A stretch of DNA of 64,000 nt, taken from NCBI RefSeq assembly GCF_900095885.1, contig NZ_LT615367.1, forward strand, positions 3,720,001 through 3,784,000. The letters are read 5' to 3'. The stretch comes from Dickeya aquatica. Lineage in GTDB: Bacteria > Pseudomonadota > Gammaproteobacteria > Enterobacterales > Enterobacteriaceae. Positions 29,520 through 39,257 of this stretch are shown here, one piece after another; the stretch's first letter is position 1, and each line of letters starts with the position of its first letter. A program made the translations under genes and the position numbers. The notes under the pieces are model-generated. The model ran no database searches. It saw only the letters and a program-made list of their open reading frames with translations, and was not told the DNA's origin.

Positions 29520-31976
29520 ATGGCGGCCGCCTCGTTTATTGCGCGCGAAGCCCCCGCGCAAGACCCGGACAATCTGGCCTCGCTGCTGCGCGACGCGCTG
29601 GCTGAGGTGCAGCGCCTCAGCGGCCAGCGCTGGAGCGACTACAACCGCCATGACCCCGGCGTCACCCTGCTGGAATTGCTGTGTTTTGCCCTGAGCGACC
29701 TTATCTATCGCACTGATTTCGCGCTGCCAGACTACCTGACTCGCCCGGATGGCACGCTCGATTACGTCGCCCAGGGGCTGATGCTGCCCGAACAGATTTT
29801 CCCGGCGCGCCCCAGCACCCGGCAAGATTACCAGCACGCCATTCTCAGCCACTTTAGCGACATCGAACATGTCTGGGTCAGCAGTGATGCGCAAGGCCGC
29901 TACCATATCCGGTTTTTACTTGATGATGCCGCCCGCCAGCGCAGCACTGACGACCCCGCCTGGCGTGAGCGCCTTATTAACGACATCGCACGGCTTTATC
30001 AGCGCCAGCGTAATCTGGGTGAAGAGTTGGCGGATATCCGCCTGATTGACAGCCACGGCCTGCAACTGCATGCCGAGATTGCGCTACTGCACCACGACGA
30101 TGCCGACGCGCTGGCCGCTGATATTTACCACCATACGCTGCTGTGGCTGGACGATGACAGCCAGCCGCACGACCTGCCGATCGCCAGCCGGGCCATCACC
30201 TCACTCTACTCGCATCTGATTCATCTTGACGCGGTGGCGCACATCCACCGTTTACGGTTGCTGCGCAGCGACCAGGCAGATGCGCACGCGCCGGTGCATA
30301 TCGGCCCCGGCGACTGGCTAGTGCTGCCCAAACAGCCGGCGGATATCCACCTGCATCTGACCTACCAGGGGCAAGCACTGACGATAGATTTCAGCGCCAT
30401 GCTCATCCGGCTGGCACAACGCCAGCGCCAGAAAAGCACCCTGAGCGAACAGTTACGCCGTCAGGCCGCCAGCCTGAGCGTGCCGCCACAAGGTCAGTTT
30501 CGCCCGCTGGGGGAATATCGCTCGATTCAGTCACTGTTTCCGGCCGTCTACCGGCTGGATACCCCCGCCTCGCCCGGGGCACTCAACCGCCAGGAACAGA
30601 TGCAAATACAGCAATTTCGTGGGTATTTATTGCTATTTGAGCAACTGATGGCCAACTTTTGCGCCAGCCTTGCCAACCTGCGCACGCTGTTTTCCACCGA
30701 CATTGACACCGGGCATAGCTACGGTTTCGCCCTGCTGGATGACGCACACTTTGCCGGAATCAACACGCTCTACCCCGAACAGGCTGCGCGCCATTTTCAG
30801 GCGTTGCAGGCCGAGGCAGACCACTATGTCGAGCGCAAAGGGCAACTGTTTGACTACCTGCTGGCGCTGTATGGCGAACAGCCTGACGCACGTTTCTGGC
30901 AGCCGCTGGACAATGAAACCGACAGCACGCCCGCTCCGCGACGCCTGCGCTACCCGCAGCATTTCCTGGAGCACATTGTCCCGCTCACGCGTGAGCGTGC
31001 CGGTGCCGCGTGCCTTGATGAGCCGCACCATCGTGGTGGTTTTGCCGACCGGCTCACGCTATTACTGGGCATGAATGACGCCGCAGGCTGGCCCTACAGT
31101 CAGGTGCTCGACCAGCCGACACACCGCTTTATTGACGATGAGGCGTTTCTTTACAGCGACACCGGCCGCTGGCAGTTGCAATGGCTGCCCGAGGCGGTTT
31201 GCGACACCTTGCTGGATGTGCCGCTAACGCCGCCGCCCGCCGCCGATGACAGTTCGCCCCCAGAAAGCACATGGCCGCATGAAAGACTGTGGCCGGATGA
31301 TGACAACCCGGTCAGCGCCCGCTACCGGCAACTGCTGGCGGGCCTGCCACAACCGGTGTCGCTGCTCGCCCGCGGCATCCGTCTGGCGCATTACCAGATC
31401 CTCGCGCGCCCGCAGCAAGGTGACTATCAGGCGCTGTTTCGCCTCACCAGTGCGCCGGGGTTATGGCTCAGCCTCGGCTACAGCCCGGAACCCGCGCCAC
31501 TGATTACCTTCATCAACCAGTTGCGCCGCGTATTGCTGCGCCTGAACCGCCTGTGTGAAGGCATTTATGTGGTGGAGCACGACGTGCTGCGGCCGTCCTC
31601 TGACGGCTCCCCCCACACGCCGGATTCAGCCGATCCGTACTTCGCCCAACTGAGTCTGGTGCTGCCCGGCTACAGCGCCAGAGGAAGCGACCCGGTGTTT
31701 CGCCATCAGGCTGAGCGGCTTATCGCCAGCCAAAGCCCGGCGCACCTGTTTGCGCACAGCCACTGGCTCAGCCTTGAGGCGATGCGGGCTTTTGAGCGCA
31801 GCTACCTCGACTGGCGCAGCGCGAGGGCCAGCGCGCCGGGAAGCATGGCCTGCGAGCAGGCGGCCGCTCAACTGATGGCCTGTTTAGCGCCGCGCCTGTC
31901 CCCCCCACAGCCCGCCTGCGGCAACGAATCCGAGACCGATATGACGCACTCCTCACCACAAGGACAGGACGCATGA
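29520..31976 (+). CDS. Second baseplate J-like wedge protein (Afp12-like)
   Basis: An 818-aa protein. The N terminus has the hallmark QRWSDYNRHDPGVTLLELLCF segment followed by LSDLIYRTDFALPDYL, as in Afp12-type CIS baseplate proteins. It begins 1 nt after the stop of the preceding gene, and its stop overlaps the next start (ATGA), so translation is coupled. Probably pairs with the 1385-aa protein in the wedge. Confidence 0.9.
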   Translation: MAAASFIAREAPAQDPDNLASLLRDALAEVQRLSGQRWSDYNRHDPGVTLLELLCFALSDLIYRTDFALPDYLTRPDGTLDYVAQGLMLPEQIFPARPSTRQDYQHAILSHFSDIEHVWVSSDAQGRYHIRFLLDDAARQRSTDDPAWRERLINDIARLYQRQRNLGEELADIRLIDSHGLQLHAEIALLHHDDADALAADIYHHTLLWLDDDSQPHDLPIASRAITSLYSHLIHLDAVAHIHRLRLLRSDQADAHAPVHIGPGDWLVLPKQPADIHLHLTYQGQALTIDFSAMLIRLAQRQRQKSTLSEQLRRQAASLSVPPQGQFRPLGEYRSIQSLFPAVYRLDTPASPGALNRQEQMQIQQFRGYLLLFEQLMANFCASLANLRTLFSTDIDTGHSYGFALLDDAHFAGINTLYPEQAARHFQALQAEADHYVERKGQLFDYLLALYGEQPDARFWQPLDNETDSTPAPRRLRYPQHFLEHIVPLTRERAGAACLDEPHHRGGFADRLTLLLGMNDAAGWPYSQVLDQPTHRFIDDEAFLYSDTGRWQLQWLPEAVCDTLLDVPLTPPPAADDSSPPESTWPHERLWPDDDNPVSARYRQLLAGLPQPVSLLARGIRLAHYQILARPQQGDYQALFRLTSAPGLWLSLGYSPEPAPLITFINQLRRVLLRLNRLCEGIYVVEHDVLRPSSDGSPHTPDSADPYFAQLSLVLPGYSARGSDPVFRHQAERLIASQSPAHLFAHSHWLSLEAMRAFERSYLDWRSARASAPGSMACEQAAAQLMACLAPRLSPPQPACGNESETDMTHSSPQGQDA

Positions 31977-34900
31977 CACAGCCACACCGCATTGATACCG
32001 TCATCCTGACATTCGATGTTGATAGCGCAGCACTCGCCAGCCAGCTCGAACAGCAGGCTCCTCTCTGGGTAAAACAGTCTCTGCTGGTGCAAATGGATGC
32101 GCTGTTCGGGCGTATTTCACCGCCGCACCAGCATTGGGTGATGGATCAGTTGACGCTGGATCTCGGCGTGCTGCACGCCGATGACATCGCACAGCAGGCC
32201 GCTGCCGCCCTCGAACGCCAGCTTAGCGCACTGTGGCTATCGCCCCCGGCCAGCGCCGGGCAAACGCCTGCCGATGGGCTGAAAGCCCTCTCCCCGCCCA
32301 GCGACGGCGATAACGCACCGCACATTGCGGTGTGGGACGACGCTCAGGTGCGCTGGCAGCAGTTAGCCTTTTTCCTGCAACACGGCGTGATGCCCTGGCA
32401 TTACCCGGGCCGCAAAGGCTGGTATCAGGATGACGATGGCCGCCACTGGCTGGCAGAGGCGGTACGCTTGCACCATACCCGGCTTGAGCGGTTGCTGCGC
32501 ACCAGCGCGCACCCGGCCACGCTGCTCACCCGACTGGTTTCACAACTCCCGGCCAGTGCCCTCAGTGGCTGGCTTGCCCGGCTTGAGCCGACTTATCAAA
32601 CCATGGCACTGCGCTGTCTGGCCGCCCAGCCGGAAACCGCCTCACTGCCTGCCGCGCTGCGCCTTCAGCTCCATCACTACTGGCATCAGCACATCCATCA
32701 GGCACTGATGCAGCGGCGCTTGCGTCAGGAATTGCTGCCCCTGTGGCCTGCGCTGATTGGCGCACAGCGGCTGCGTTTTCAGCTCGCGCTCTATGCCTGT
32801 AGCCAGCAGCCGGAGGTTATTCGCGCCATCGTGCAGGCGCTGGATGATACCCGGTTTGATGATGTCCTGATGCTGCTGGCACCACAGGCCCGGCCTTTTA
32901 TCCGTGATGTTATCCGCCATCCACACTGGTTTGCCCCGGCGCAAACCACCCCGGCCGAGGCACAGCCAGAAGAAGCCCATGCCAGCGTGCGCCATCACCT
33001 GCGGGAATTTACCCTGCACTACCTGCTGGTGCAGCGTGGCAGCCACTTTAACAAACGCCGTTACATGGCCGGATTAGTGGCACGTCTGGCGGCCCACCAC
33101 AATCTGGCGCGCACCGCCATGCTGCATAATTTGCACCAGCACCTGATGCTCTGGCAGGGCGACAGCGCGCTGCGCCAGCAACTGCTGTCACTGCTGGCGG
33201 TGCTGTGGGAAGAGATGGCCGCGCCCCAGCAGCGCATCTCCGCTCCCGCCCCCTCAGCCTCGCGCATCGCCCCCCACACATCGACCGGCCATGATGCACC
33301 TGCGCACGCCGATATACAGGATGGATCACGCTGGCAGTGGTGGCAGCATGCGCTGCAACAAGGTGATGAAGAAACGGTTAATCAGCTATGGCAGCGGTGC
33401 CACAGCGAAGACTTGCCGCTGCTGCACCACATCCTGTTGGCCTGCGGGCAGACCGAGAGCGTGCGCCAGCTCTGGGTCACGCACTTTAGCGAATCCACCC
33501 GTGAGCGGTTGTTAAACCTGCTGGAACCGGCGGGCGCACCGTTTATCAGCCAGGTGATAACCGATGTGCAGGCCAGCAGCCCGCCAGCGCCGGGCAACGG
33601 CCTGAGTGCCACCCGGCTTGCTGAAAGCCTCTGGAGCCTGACACTGAGCTATCTGCTGGCCGCGCGCGGCAGCGAATTCAACCGCCGGGTTTACCTGCAA
33701 ACGCTACTGCGCCAGTTGGCCGCACACCACAACCTGAGCTACCACACGCTGCTCGACGGCCTGCGCCAGTACGTGCAGCGCACACAGGCTCACACGGCGC
33801 TGCATCAGGCGCTATTGTCTGTGCTCACCGCACTTGCCGATGAATATCAGGCACAATCTCCCATCGAACCGGCACCGCCGAAAGCCGTGCCGGATAACAC
33901 CCCGCCTGACCACTGCGCCGGGCAAGGCGCTGTCACGGTAATCGCGCCGCCAGACGACATGGCGACATCTGCCACACCGCCCGCGCAACCAGCCTGGCGC
34001 AGCGAGGAAGACCTCACTGCGTCCCCCTCGCTGTTGCTCGACAGCGCCTGCTACCAGTATCTGCATAGCGTGTTGTGCCATGCCAGCCCGGCACGGCGTT
34101 TTCACCTGCCTCCGGCACTGCGCAGCCTATGGTTACGCCATGACCACCGCGAGCAAGACGACCTGCTGCGCTGCCTGTGTTATTTACAGTTACACAATCC
34201 GCTGCTGCTCCAGCGCTGGCAGGTCACCTCTGCCGATTACCCGGAGCGCTGGCAGCGCCTGAGTGCCGCCCTGCGACCTTCACAGGCCATGCGCGTCGTG
34301 ATGCTGCTGTTGCAACTGCGCCAGCCTGCGCTGCGCCCGCACCCGATAGCCCGCGCGCTGGACGACGCGACCCGCACGCTTAACCCTACACAGCGGCGGG
34401 CGTTTTATGGCGAGGTGATGGCGCAACTGGCCGACAACCGGCTGCCTGACTGGGCGGCCATCCGCGCTGACCTGAGCCGGTCAGCCGGTACGCGCGTTGC
34501 GTTGCCGCCCTTGCCGGTATCAAGACCACGGCCCGCAGCCACCACACCGGTGCGCAGCGCACCCTCGCTGACACCGGCAGAGGCGCTGACCTGCCTGACC
34601 CGATTTTGTGACGATGCGGCCCCCCAGCTCACGCCAGAGGTGATTGCCGCTCTGCGCACCTTGCTGGCACAAGATATCGATGCGCTGTGCCGCCTGCTGT
34701 TACCTTGCCTGCGCTCGGCCAGTACCGCCCGGCAACTGGCCTCCCGCCTGCCGGAAAGCCTGCACACCGCCCTGCTATCGCACCGCTGCCGGGATGATTT
34801 CATGGCGCTGTATCCTTACGCCCGCCTGATAACCAACCTGTGCCTGCGCCACCCAACCTACCGGGCTAAACCACAAACGCTGGAAAGCCTGTTTTGGTAT

Positions 34901-35782
34901 GGCTTGTATCAGGCGCTACCGGCCACGGGCGCACGCGCCGATATCGCGCCATTTATCAGCCGCTATCTGGCACTGCTGGGTGAGGACTGGCAACAGCGCA
35001 GCCACGCCAGTGACGCACAGGCGCTCTACCGTTTTCTGCTTGAGCAGGTAAAAGAAACCTCGTGGCCTGCCATGCACCGCCTGGCTGCGCGGCTGCAACG
35101 CTGCCTGCAACCGGCGTACCTGCCCCGCCCCCGCCCGCTGCCCGCGCCTTCTGAAACCGCGCCACCGGGCACGCAGATAATCACACCGGGTGCGGCCGCC
35201 ACACTCGCGCCTGCGCCACTGCCGCGGGTGGTCAGCACCACGCCGCCTGACTGGCGCGGTGATGAAGCGCTGCCATCCACTGAGCCGATTGTGGTAACGC
35301 ATGCCGGGCTGGTGCTGCTTGCCCCTTATTTACCATGCCTGTTCACCACCCTGACGCTGGTGCAACAGGGTGAGTTCTGCGGTGAGCCACAGCGTTATCA
35401 GGCGCTGGCCTGCCTGCACTATCTGGTGGATGAACGCCAGACGGGTGCCGAATACCAGCTGGCGCTCAATAAGTTGCTGTGTGGTATGCCGCTCAATGCG
35501 CCGTTGCCCGCCATGCCCGTGCTGAATGCCGACACACGCGACACCGTAGCCTCGCTGCTGGATGCCGTGCGCCAGCACTGGCAGGCACTGGGGCACACCT
35601 CCAGCGCCGGGCTGCGGCAGACGTTTTTGCAGCGCGAAGGCTGCCTGTGGCGACAGGCGGATAGCTGGCGGCTGGAGGTGATGCCGGGGCCGTTTGACAT
35701 GCTGATTGACCACCTGCCGTGGGGATTTAGCACCCTCAAATACCCGTGGATGACGCACCCACTGCATGTGGTCTGGCGCTAA
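31973..35782 (+). CDS. CIS tape-measure family protein
   Basis: A 1269-aa protein of the contractile injection system tape-measure family. Its start (IDTVILTFDVDSAALASQLEQQ) and its C-terminal domain (EPIVVTHAGLVLLAPYLPCLF...YQALACLHYLVDERQTGAEYQLALNKLLCGMP) are typical. Two internal copies of a roughly 50-residue helical unit are obvious: near 345-395 (FTLHYLLVQRGSHFNKRRYM...LAAHHNL) and near 560-605 (LTLSYLLAARGSEFNRRVYL...LAAHHNL). It is very large and rich in Leu, Ala, His and Arg. In Afp, Afp14 sets particle length. Start overlaps the upstream stop by 4 nt. Confidence 0.88.
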   Translation: MTQPHRIDTVILTFDVDSAALASQLEQQAPLWVKQSLLVQMDALFGRISPPHQHWVMDQLTLDLGVLHADDIAQQAAAALERQLSALWLSPPASAGQTPADGLKALSPPSDGDNAPHIAVWDDAQVRWQQLAFFLQHGVMPWHYPGRKGWYQDDDGRHWLAEAVRLHHTRLERLLRTSAHPATLLTRLVSQLPASALSGWLARLEPTYQTMALRCLAAQPETASLPAALRLQLHHYWHQHIHQALMQRRLRQELLPLWPALIGAQRLRFQLALYACSQQPEVIRAIVQALDDTRFDDVLMLLAPQARPFIRDVIRHPHWFAPAQTTPAEAQPEEAHASVRHHLREFTLHYLLVQRGSHFNKRRYMAGLVARLAAHHNLARTAMLHNLHQHLMLWQGDSALRQQLLSLLAVLWEEMAAPQQRISAPAPSASRIAPHTSTGHDAPAHADIQDGSRWQWWQHALQQGDEETVNQLWQRCHSEDLPLLHHILLACGQTESVRQLWVTHFSESTRERLLNLLEPAGAPFISQVITDVQASSPPAPGNGLSATRLAESLWSLTLSYLLAARGSEFNRRVYLQTLLRQLAAHHNLSYHTLLDGLRQYVQRTQAHTALHQALLSVLTALADEYQAQSPIEPAPPKAVPDNTPPDHCAGQGAVTVIAPPDDMATSATPPAQPAWRSEEDLTASPSLLLDSACYQYLHSVLCHASPARRFHLPPALRSLWLRHDHREQDDLLRCLCYLQLHNPLLLQRWQVTSADYPERWQRLSAALRPSQAMRVVMLLLQLRQPALRPHPIARALDDATRTLNPTQRRAFYGEVMAQLADNRLPDWAAIRADLSRSAGTRVALPPLPVSRPRPAATTPVRSAPSLTPAEALTCLTRFCDDAAPQLTPEVIAALRTLLAQDIDALCRLLLPCLRSASTARQLASRLPESLHTALLSHRCRDDFMALYPYARLITNLCLRHPTYRAKPQTLESLFWYGLYQALPATGARADIAPFISRYLALLGEDWQQRSHASDAQALYRFLLEQVKETSWPAMHRLAARLQRCLQPAYLPRPRPLPAPSETAPPGTQIITPGAAATLAPAPLPRVVSTTPPDWRGDEALPSTEPIVVTHAGLVLLAPYLPCLFTTLTLVQQGEFCGEPQRYQALACLHYLVDERQTGAEYQLALNKLLCGMPLNAPLPAMPVLNADTRDTVASLLDAVRQHWQALGHTSSAGLRQTFLQREGCLWRQADSWRLEVMPGPFDMLIDHLPWGFSTLKYPWMTHPLHVVWR

Positions 35783-35820
35783 CACGCCATGACGCCCATT
35801 CTTTCGGAGACACGCTCACC

Positions 35821-38253
35821 ATGAGACTGCAATCTGTCATGGGATTGACCTTCCCTCCAGGCTGGCAACGGGGGGCCGCCAGCCTGATACTGCTCCTCAG
35901 CGGCCTGCTGCCCCTGTCCGCCCAGGCGGCGCGGTCTGCCGCCAATACCCTGGCAGCATCGGCAGGCTATGCGCAGTGTTTTCAGGCGCTGTCACACATG
36001 GATGGCCGCCGCTTTACCCATATCACGCAGGGCAGGCTGGCGATTATCTACCGCGATGAACCAGACTATCAGGCCGATTATCACCAGCCGGGTGACTACC
36101 TGGCCGATGGCGTGTTTGGCCCGAAAACCCGTAAATGGCTGGCCACCTTTTGTGGCGAGTTTGCCATTGAGCCTGCGCCTAACCGCAACCGTTTTGCCGA
36201 GGATTTGCTGGTGGCGCTGACGAAAGTCTCGGAGCTGAACCAGCTTTTCCCTTTCTGGCGCAGCCGCTTAAGCCCGCCGGAACTGCTGCAATGGCCGACG
36301 CAGAAAACCATCGAGTTTCTCAGCGCCCAGCCGCTTGACGAGCAGACCCGCGCAGACGCCTTGCCAGAAAGCTATTACCTGTTAAGCGACGATGATCTGC
36401 ACCGGCTTTCAGAACACCACCGCCTGCAAACCCAGCTTGATGCGCTTACCAGCCAGCAGTTTACCAATCCGGCGGCGCTCAATAACGCGGTGCGTCCGCT
36501 GATTCGCCAGTTACACGGCGACGAGCAGCAGATTCTGCAACAGATTGTCGAAGCCGTTCCCGCGCCTGAGATAAGCCGCCACCCCCCCAGCACGGCCGCA
36601 GATGACGCCACCACGCCTCCCGCCAGCGAGCCGAGTGACCACACAGAGCCGGAAGCGGATGACGACCGCGCACCGGACGCGCCGCCTCGCGCGCCGGTCA
36701 CACTGTATGCCATCAACCCCAATGCGCTGGAACTGGCCTATCTGGATTTGCATCTGGTGACGCTCAATGACACCGCGCTGGCGCAACTGGCGACGCTGAA
36801 AAACATCCCGTTTGCCGATCGCTACCACCTGTCGGTTGCCATGAAACTGGCCGGATTATCGTCGCTGGGCAGCGAGAGCTGGCAGCGCATTGAGGATCTG
36901 GCCTACAAACCCGGCGTGGCATCAGCGCACCTGCCCGCGATGGTGTGGCGAGCGCCGGAGAATTGCGGGTGTGAAGAGAGCCAGCCCAACATCAGCTGCC
37001 CCCAGGCGCTCTTCTACGGTTTTTATCCCTACTGGCAGCCTTTGGCACAGGGGCAGAGCCTCAACTTTCGCCATTTAGATCGTATCGGCTATTTTTCCGC
37101 TTCCGTGCTGCCCGGCGCACGCGGCCCACAACTGGTGTTGCCGCCGAACTGGCGCGCCACCCGGCCCGAGGCTGACTTTATCCGGCTGGCGCACCGCTAC
37201 CGTACCGATGTTGATCTGGTGGTGTCCACACCACGCAAGCTGGCGGAACCAGTGCTGATGAGCCTGCTCACCACCTCGCTGGTCACTCGCCTGCGCGACA
37301 GTATTCAAACACCGCTTGCCGATGACTGGGTCAACCTCGCCCGCCCCTGGCTGACTTTTGGCCAAAGTGCGCCCTACACCCAGGGCGACGGACTGACGCT
37401 GGATTTCGACCTGACGCGCCTGACCACCCGCGCAGGCCAGCAAGCGTTTATTCGCTTCGTGCAGGTGTTACACCGCAGCCTAAACCCACCGCCTCAGCCC
37501 GCTGGCAGCACGCCACATTACGCGATTAACCTGATAGTCCCGCCGGAGGCACTGATCGCCGGGCAAGGCTTCTACACGCTGGAGAACCTGCGTGCACTCT
37601 TGCCTTACATCACACTGTTGATTTTGCAAACCGACGGCAGCGACATCCCCACCCCGGCGCGCAACGCACAGGAGCAATTGCGCAACCTGCATCACTTTTT
37701 AAGCCAGCAGCCACAAGCGGAGGTGCCCGAACTTTATCGCAAGATGGTGCCGGTGCTGATAACCGCGGACAACCGCCAGCCATTACCGGCATTAACGGAA
37801 CTGTTACACTACAGCAGTTGGAGTTTTTCCGGCGCAGCTTACTGGCCGCTGCCGCTTGATGAGGCCAGCCAACAGGCCATTGAACACACCTTCTACCCAA
37901 TAGATGACGTGCTGCCCGCGCCGCTGGCACACATGGCAGCACTGATCGATACGGTGATGGATGTGGTGTGCCCCAACCGCTGGGTGCTGCGCCTGATGCT
38001 GTTTATCACCTTTTGGCTAATGACGCTGACCTGGCTTACCAGCCTGTGGTTTTTTCCGCTGCGGCGCGTGACGGAATCACTCTGGTTTAGCGGTTTTGTC
38101 GTGCTGTTTAGCGCGGTACTGATGCTGGCCTTGCTGGCCGACCCATACTGGCAACAGTATCAGATGATAATTTTGCTGCTGTTTGCGGCCATTATCGTGC
38201 TCATCCTGTTGCGACAGCAGGTGCGAAAAAACCGGCGTGAGCGCAATCCGTAA
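35821..38253 (+). CDS. Exported, membrane-anchored protein with PG-binding-like and degenerate GH18-like regions
   Basis: An 810-aa protein, last in the CIS cluster. The start at 35821 has GGAGA upstream and gives a Sec signal peptide (residues 1-36, ending SAQA). Residues about 60-105 resemble a peptidoglycan-binding domain (YLADGVFGPKTRKWLATFC). Residues about 270-300 are Pro/Asp/Glu-rich linker. Residues about 400-680 look like a GH18-type barrel (YGFYPYWQ, HLDRIGYFSA, GDGLTLDFDL). The catalytic DGxDxDxE is altered: Thr replaces the second Asp and Asp replaces the Glu. Three C-terminal membrane helices follow (about 720-745, 753-776, 780-797) and a basic tail RQQVRKNRRERNP. Predicted topology is a large periplasmic part anchored in the inner membrane. 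It might anchor the particle, remodel the wall or aid release. Not a known Afp/PVC component. Confidence 0.8.
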   Translation: MRLQSVMGLTFPPGWQRGAASLILLLSGLLPLSAQAARSAANTLAASAGYAQCFQALSHMDGRRFTHITQGRLAIIYRDEPDYQADYHQPGDYLADGVFGPKTRKWLATFCGEFAIEPAPNRNRFAEDLLVALTKVSELNQLFPFWRSRLSPPELLQWPTQKTIEFLSAQPLDEQTRADALPESYYLLSDDDLHRLSEHHRLQTQLDALTSQQFTNPAALNNAVRPLIRQLHGDEQQILQQIVEAVPAPEISRHPPSTAADDATTPPASEPSDHTEPEADDDRAPDAPPRAPVTLYAINPNALELAYLDLHLVTLNDTALAQLATLKNIPFADRYHLSVAMKLAGLSSLGSESWQRIEDLAYKPGVASAHLPAMVWRAPENCGCEESQPNISCPQALFYGFYPYWQPLAQGQSLNFRHLDRIGYFSASVLPGARGPQLVLPPNWRATRPEADFIRLAHRYRTDVDLVVSTPRKLAEPVLMSLLTTSLVTRLRDSIQTPLADDWVNLARPWLTFGQSAPYTQGDGLTLDFDLTRLTTRAGQQAFIRFVQVLHRSLNPPPQPAGSTPHYAINLIVPPEALIAGQGFYTLENLRALLPYITLLILQTDGSDIPTPARNAQEQLRNLHHFLSQQPQAEVPELYRKMVPVLITADNRQPLPALTELLHYSSWSFSGAAYWPLPLDEASQQAIEHTFYPIDDVLPAPLAHMAALIDTVMDVVCPNRWVLRLMLFITFWLMTLTWLTSLWFFPLRRVTESLWFSGFVVLFSAVLMLALLADPYWQQYQMIILLLFAAIIVLILLRQQVRKNRRERNP

Positions 38254-38313
38254 GCGATGCGGCTGATAGTCTGGTACGGCTGATATGCCTGGCGCGATAT
38301 CCGCCCAGACCAA

Positions 38314-39087
38314 TCAGCCTGATGCAGCCAATGGCCGTGACACGACCTTCCCCTGCGGCATTGGCTGCACCGTATTATTATGCGGGTTAATCCCCTGCGG
38401 CTGGCCGATAAACTCCCAGCCGCTCTGATGTGGATTGAAGTGCATCACATTGGCTGAAACCGGCATCAACGCCACACTGTGGGGCTGGAAATACTCTTTC
38501 TCGCTAAATGCATCCACCCGGCTACCGGCATGCTCATGAATCAGGTCGCTCTGTTTTTGTCTGGTGGGGTGCTGGTTATGAAAGACGCGATAATAATCGC
38601 TACGCTCCGGGTGCTCTCTCACCTCCAGCGAACAGCCATTCATCCCAGGCGTGAAGGCAAAGACCGCGTTGTCATGTGCGGCGGCCAGGCGCGGGTTCTT
38701 CGGTATATCGGTATAACCTGGCAGAACATCGCCGCTTTTAAACGGGATCCAATGGGCGTAAATCGCCTGCTCCGCCTCTCGGGTACTTGCCACGGTAACG
38801 GGCTTGAGGCTGACTTTATTTTTATCCATCGCATCGGGAATCAGCGCAAAGTACCCCTTTTTCGGGCTCTCGTTGAGCTGCATCGGCGTGCCGGTTTTAT
38901 CATTCGCACGCATCACCCCGGAAATATCCAGCAAGTGATGCTCAAGATAACGCTGCGGGTGTTGTTTAAAGGCCTGAGTATGTGCCAGCGCGTCTTTTGA
39001 CAACGCCGAGGCGCGAATGACCTCAGCGGCAGACGCCGCAGACGACGGCCCGGCGTGCGGGGAGGTGGCAGAACGAATGAACATCAT
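38314..39087 (-). CDS. Orphan protein next to the CIS cluster, candidate effector
   Basis: A 257-aa soluble protein convergent with the CIS cluster, ending 60 nt from its last gene. It starts at 39087 (MMFIRSATSPHAGPSSAAS) behind AGGA. The first 30 or so residues are Ser/Ala-rich and flexible, as in many translocated effectors, with no Sec signal. The remainder contains conserved-looking segments (DISGVMRANDKTGTPMQLNESPKKGYFALIPD, YYRVFHNQHPTRQKQSDLIHEH, FQPHSVALMPVSANVMHFNP) and many His residues, but no catalytic family I can name. GC content is lower than that of the neighbouring CIS genes. The effector role is inferred only from position and the N terminus. Confidence 0.6.
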   Translation of the reverse strand: MMFIRSATSPHAGPSSAASAAEVIRASALSKDALAHTQAFKQHPQRYLEHHLLDISGVMRANDKTGTPMQLNESPKKGYFALIPDAMDKNKVSLKPVTVASTREAEQAIYAHWIPFKSGDVLPGYTDIPKNPRLAAAHDNAVFAFTPGMNGCSLEVREHPERSDYYRVFHNQHPTRQKQSDLIHEHAGSRVDAFSEKEYFQPHSVALMPVSANVMHFNPHQSGWEFIGQPQGINPHNNTVQPMPQGKVVSRPLAASG

Positions 39088-39257
39088 CGCTTTCCTGTGT
39101 AGTGGACATGACAACGTTAAGTGTCCGCCACGTTGCGGCCAGTTCCATCCCACAGGAATAATTGCACTGAGTGACTATCGGGCTAATTCAGGCTGGCAGC
39201 CAGCCAGCCGGTCAAACCGCGCACTCACGAGGCGCTCGCAAACGCCCTGTCGTCGCT

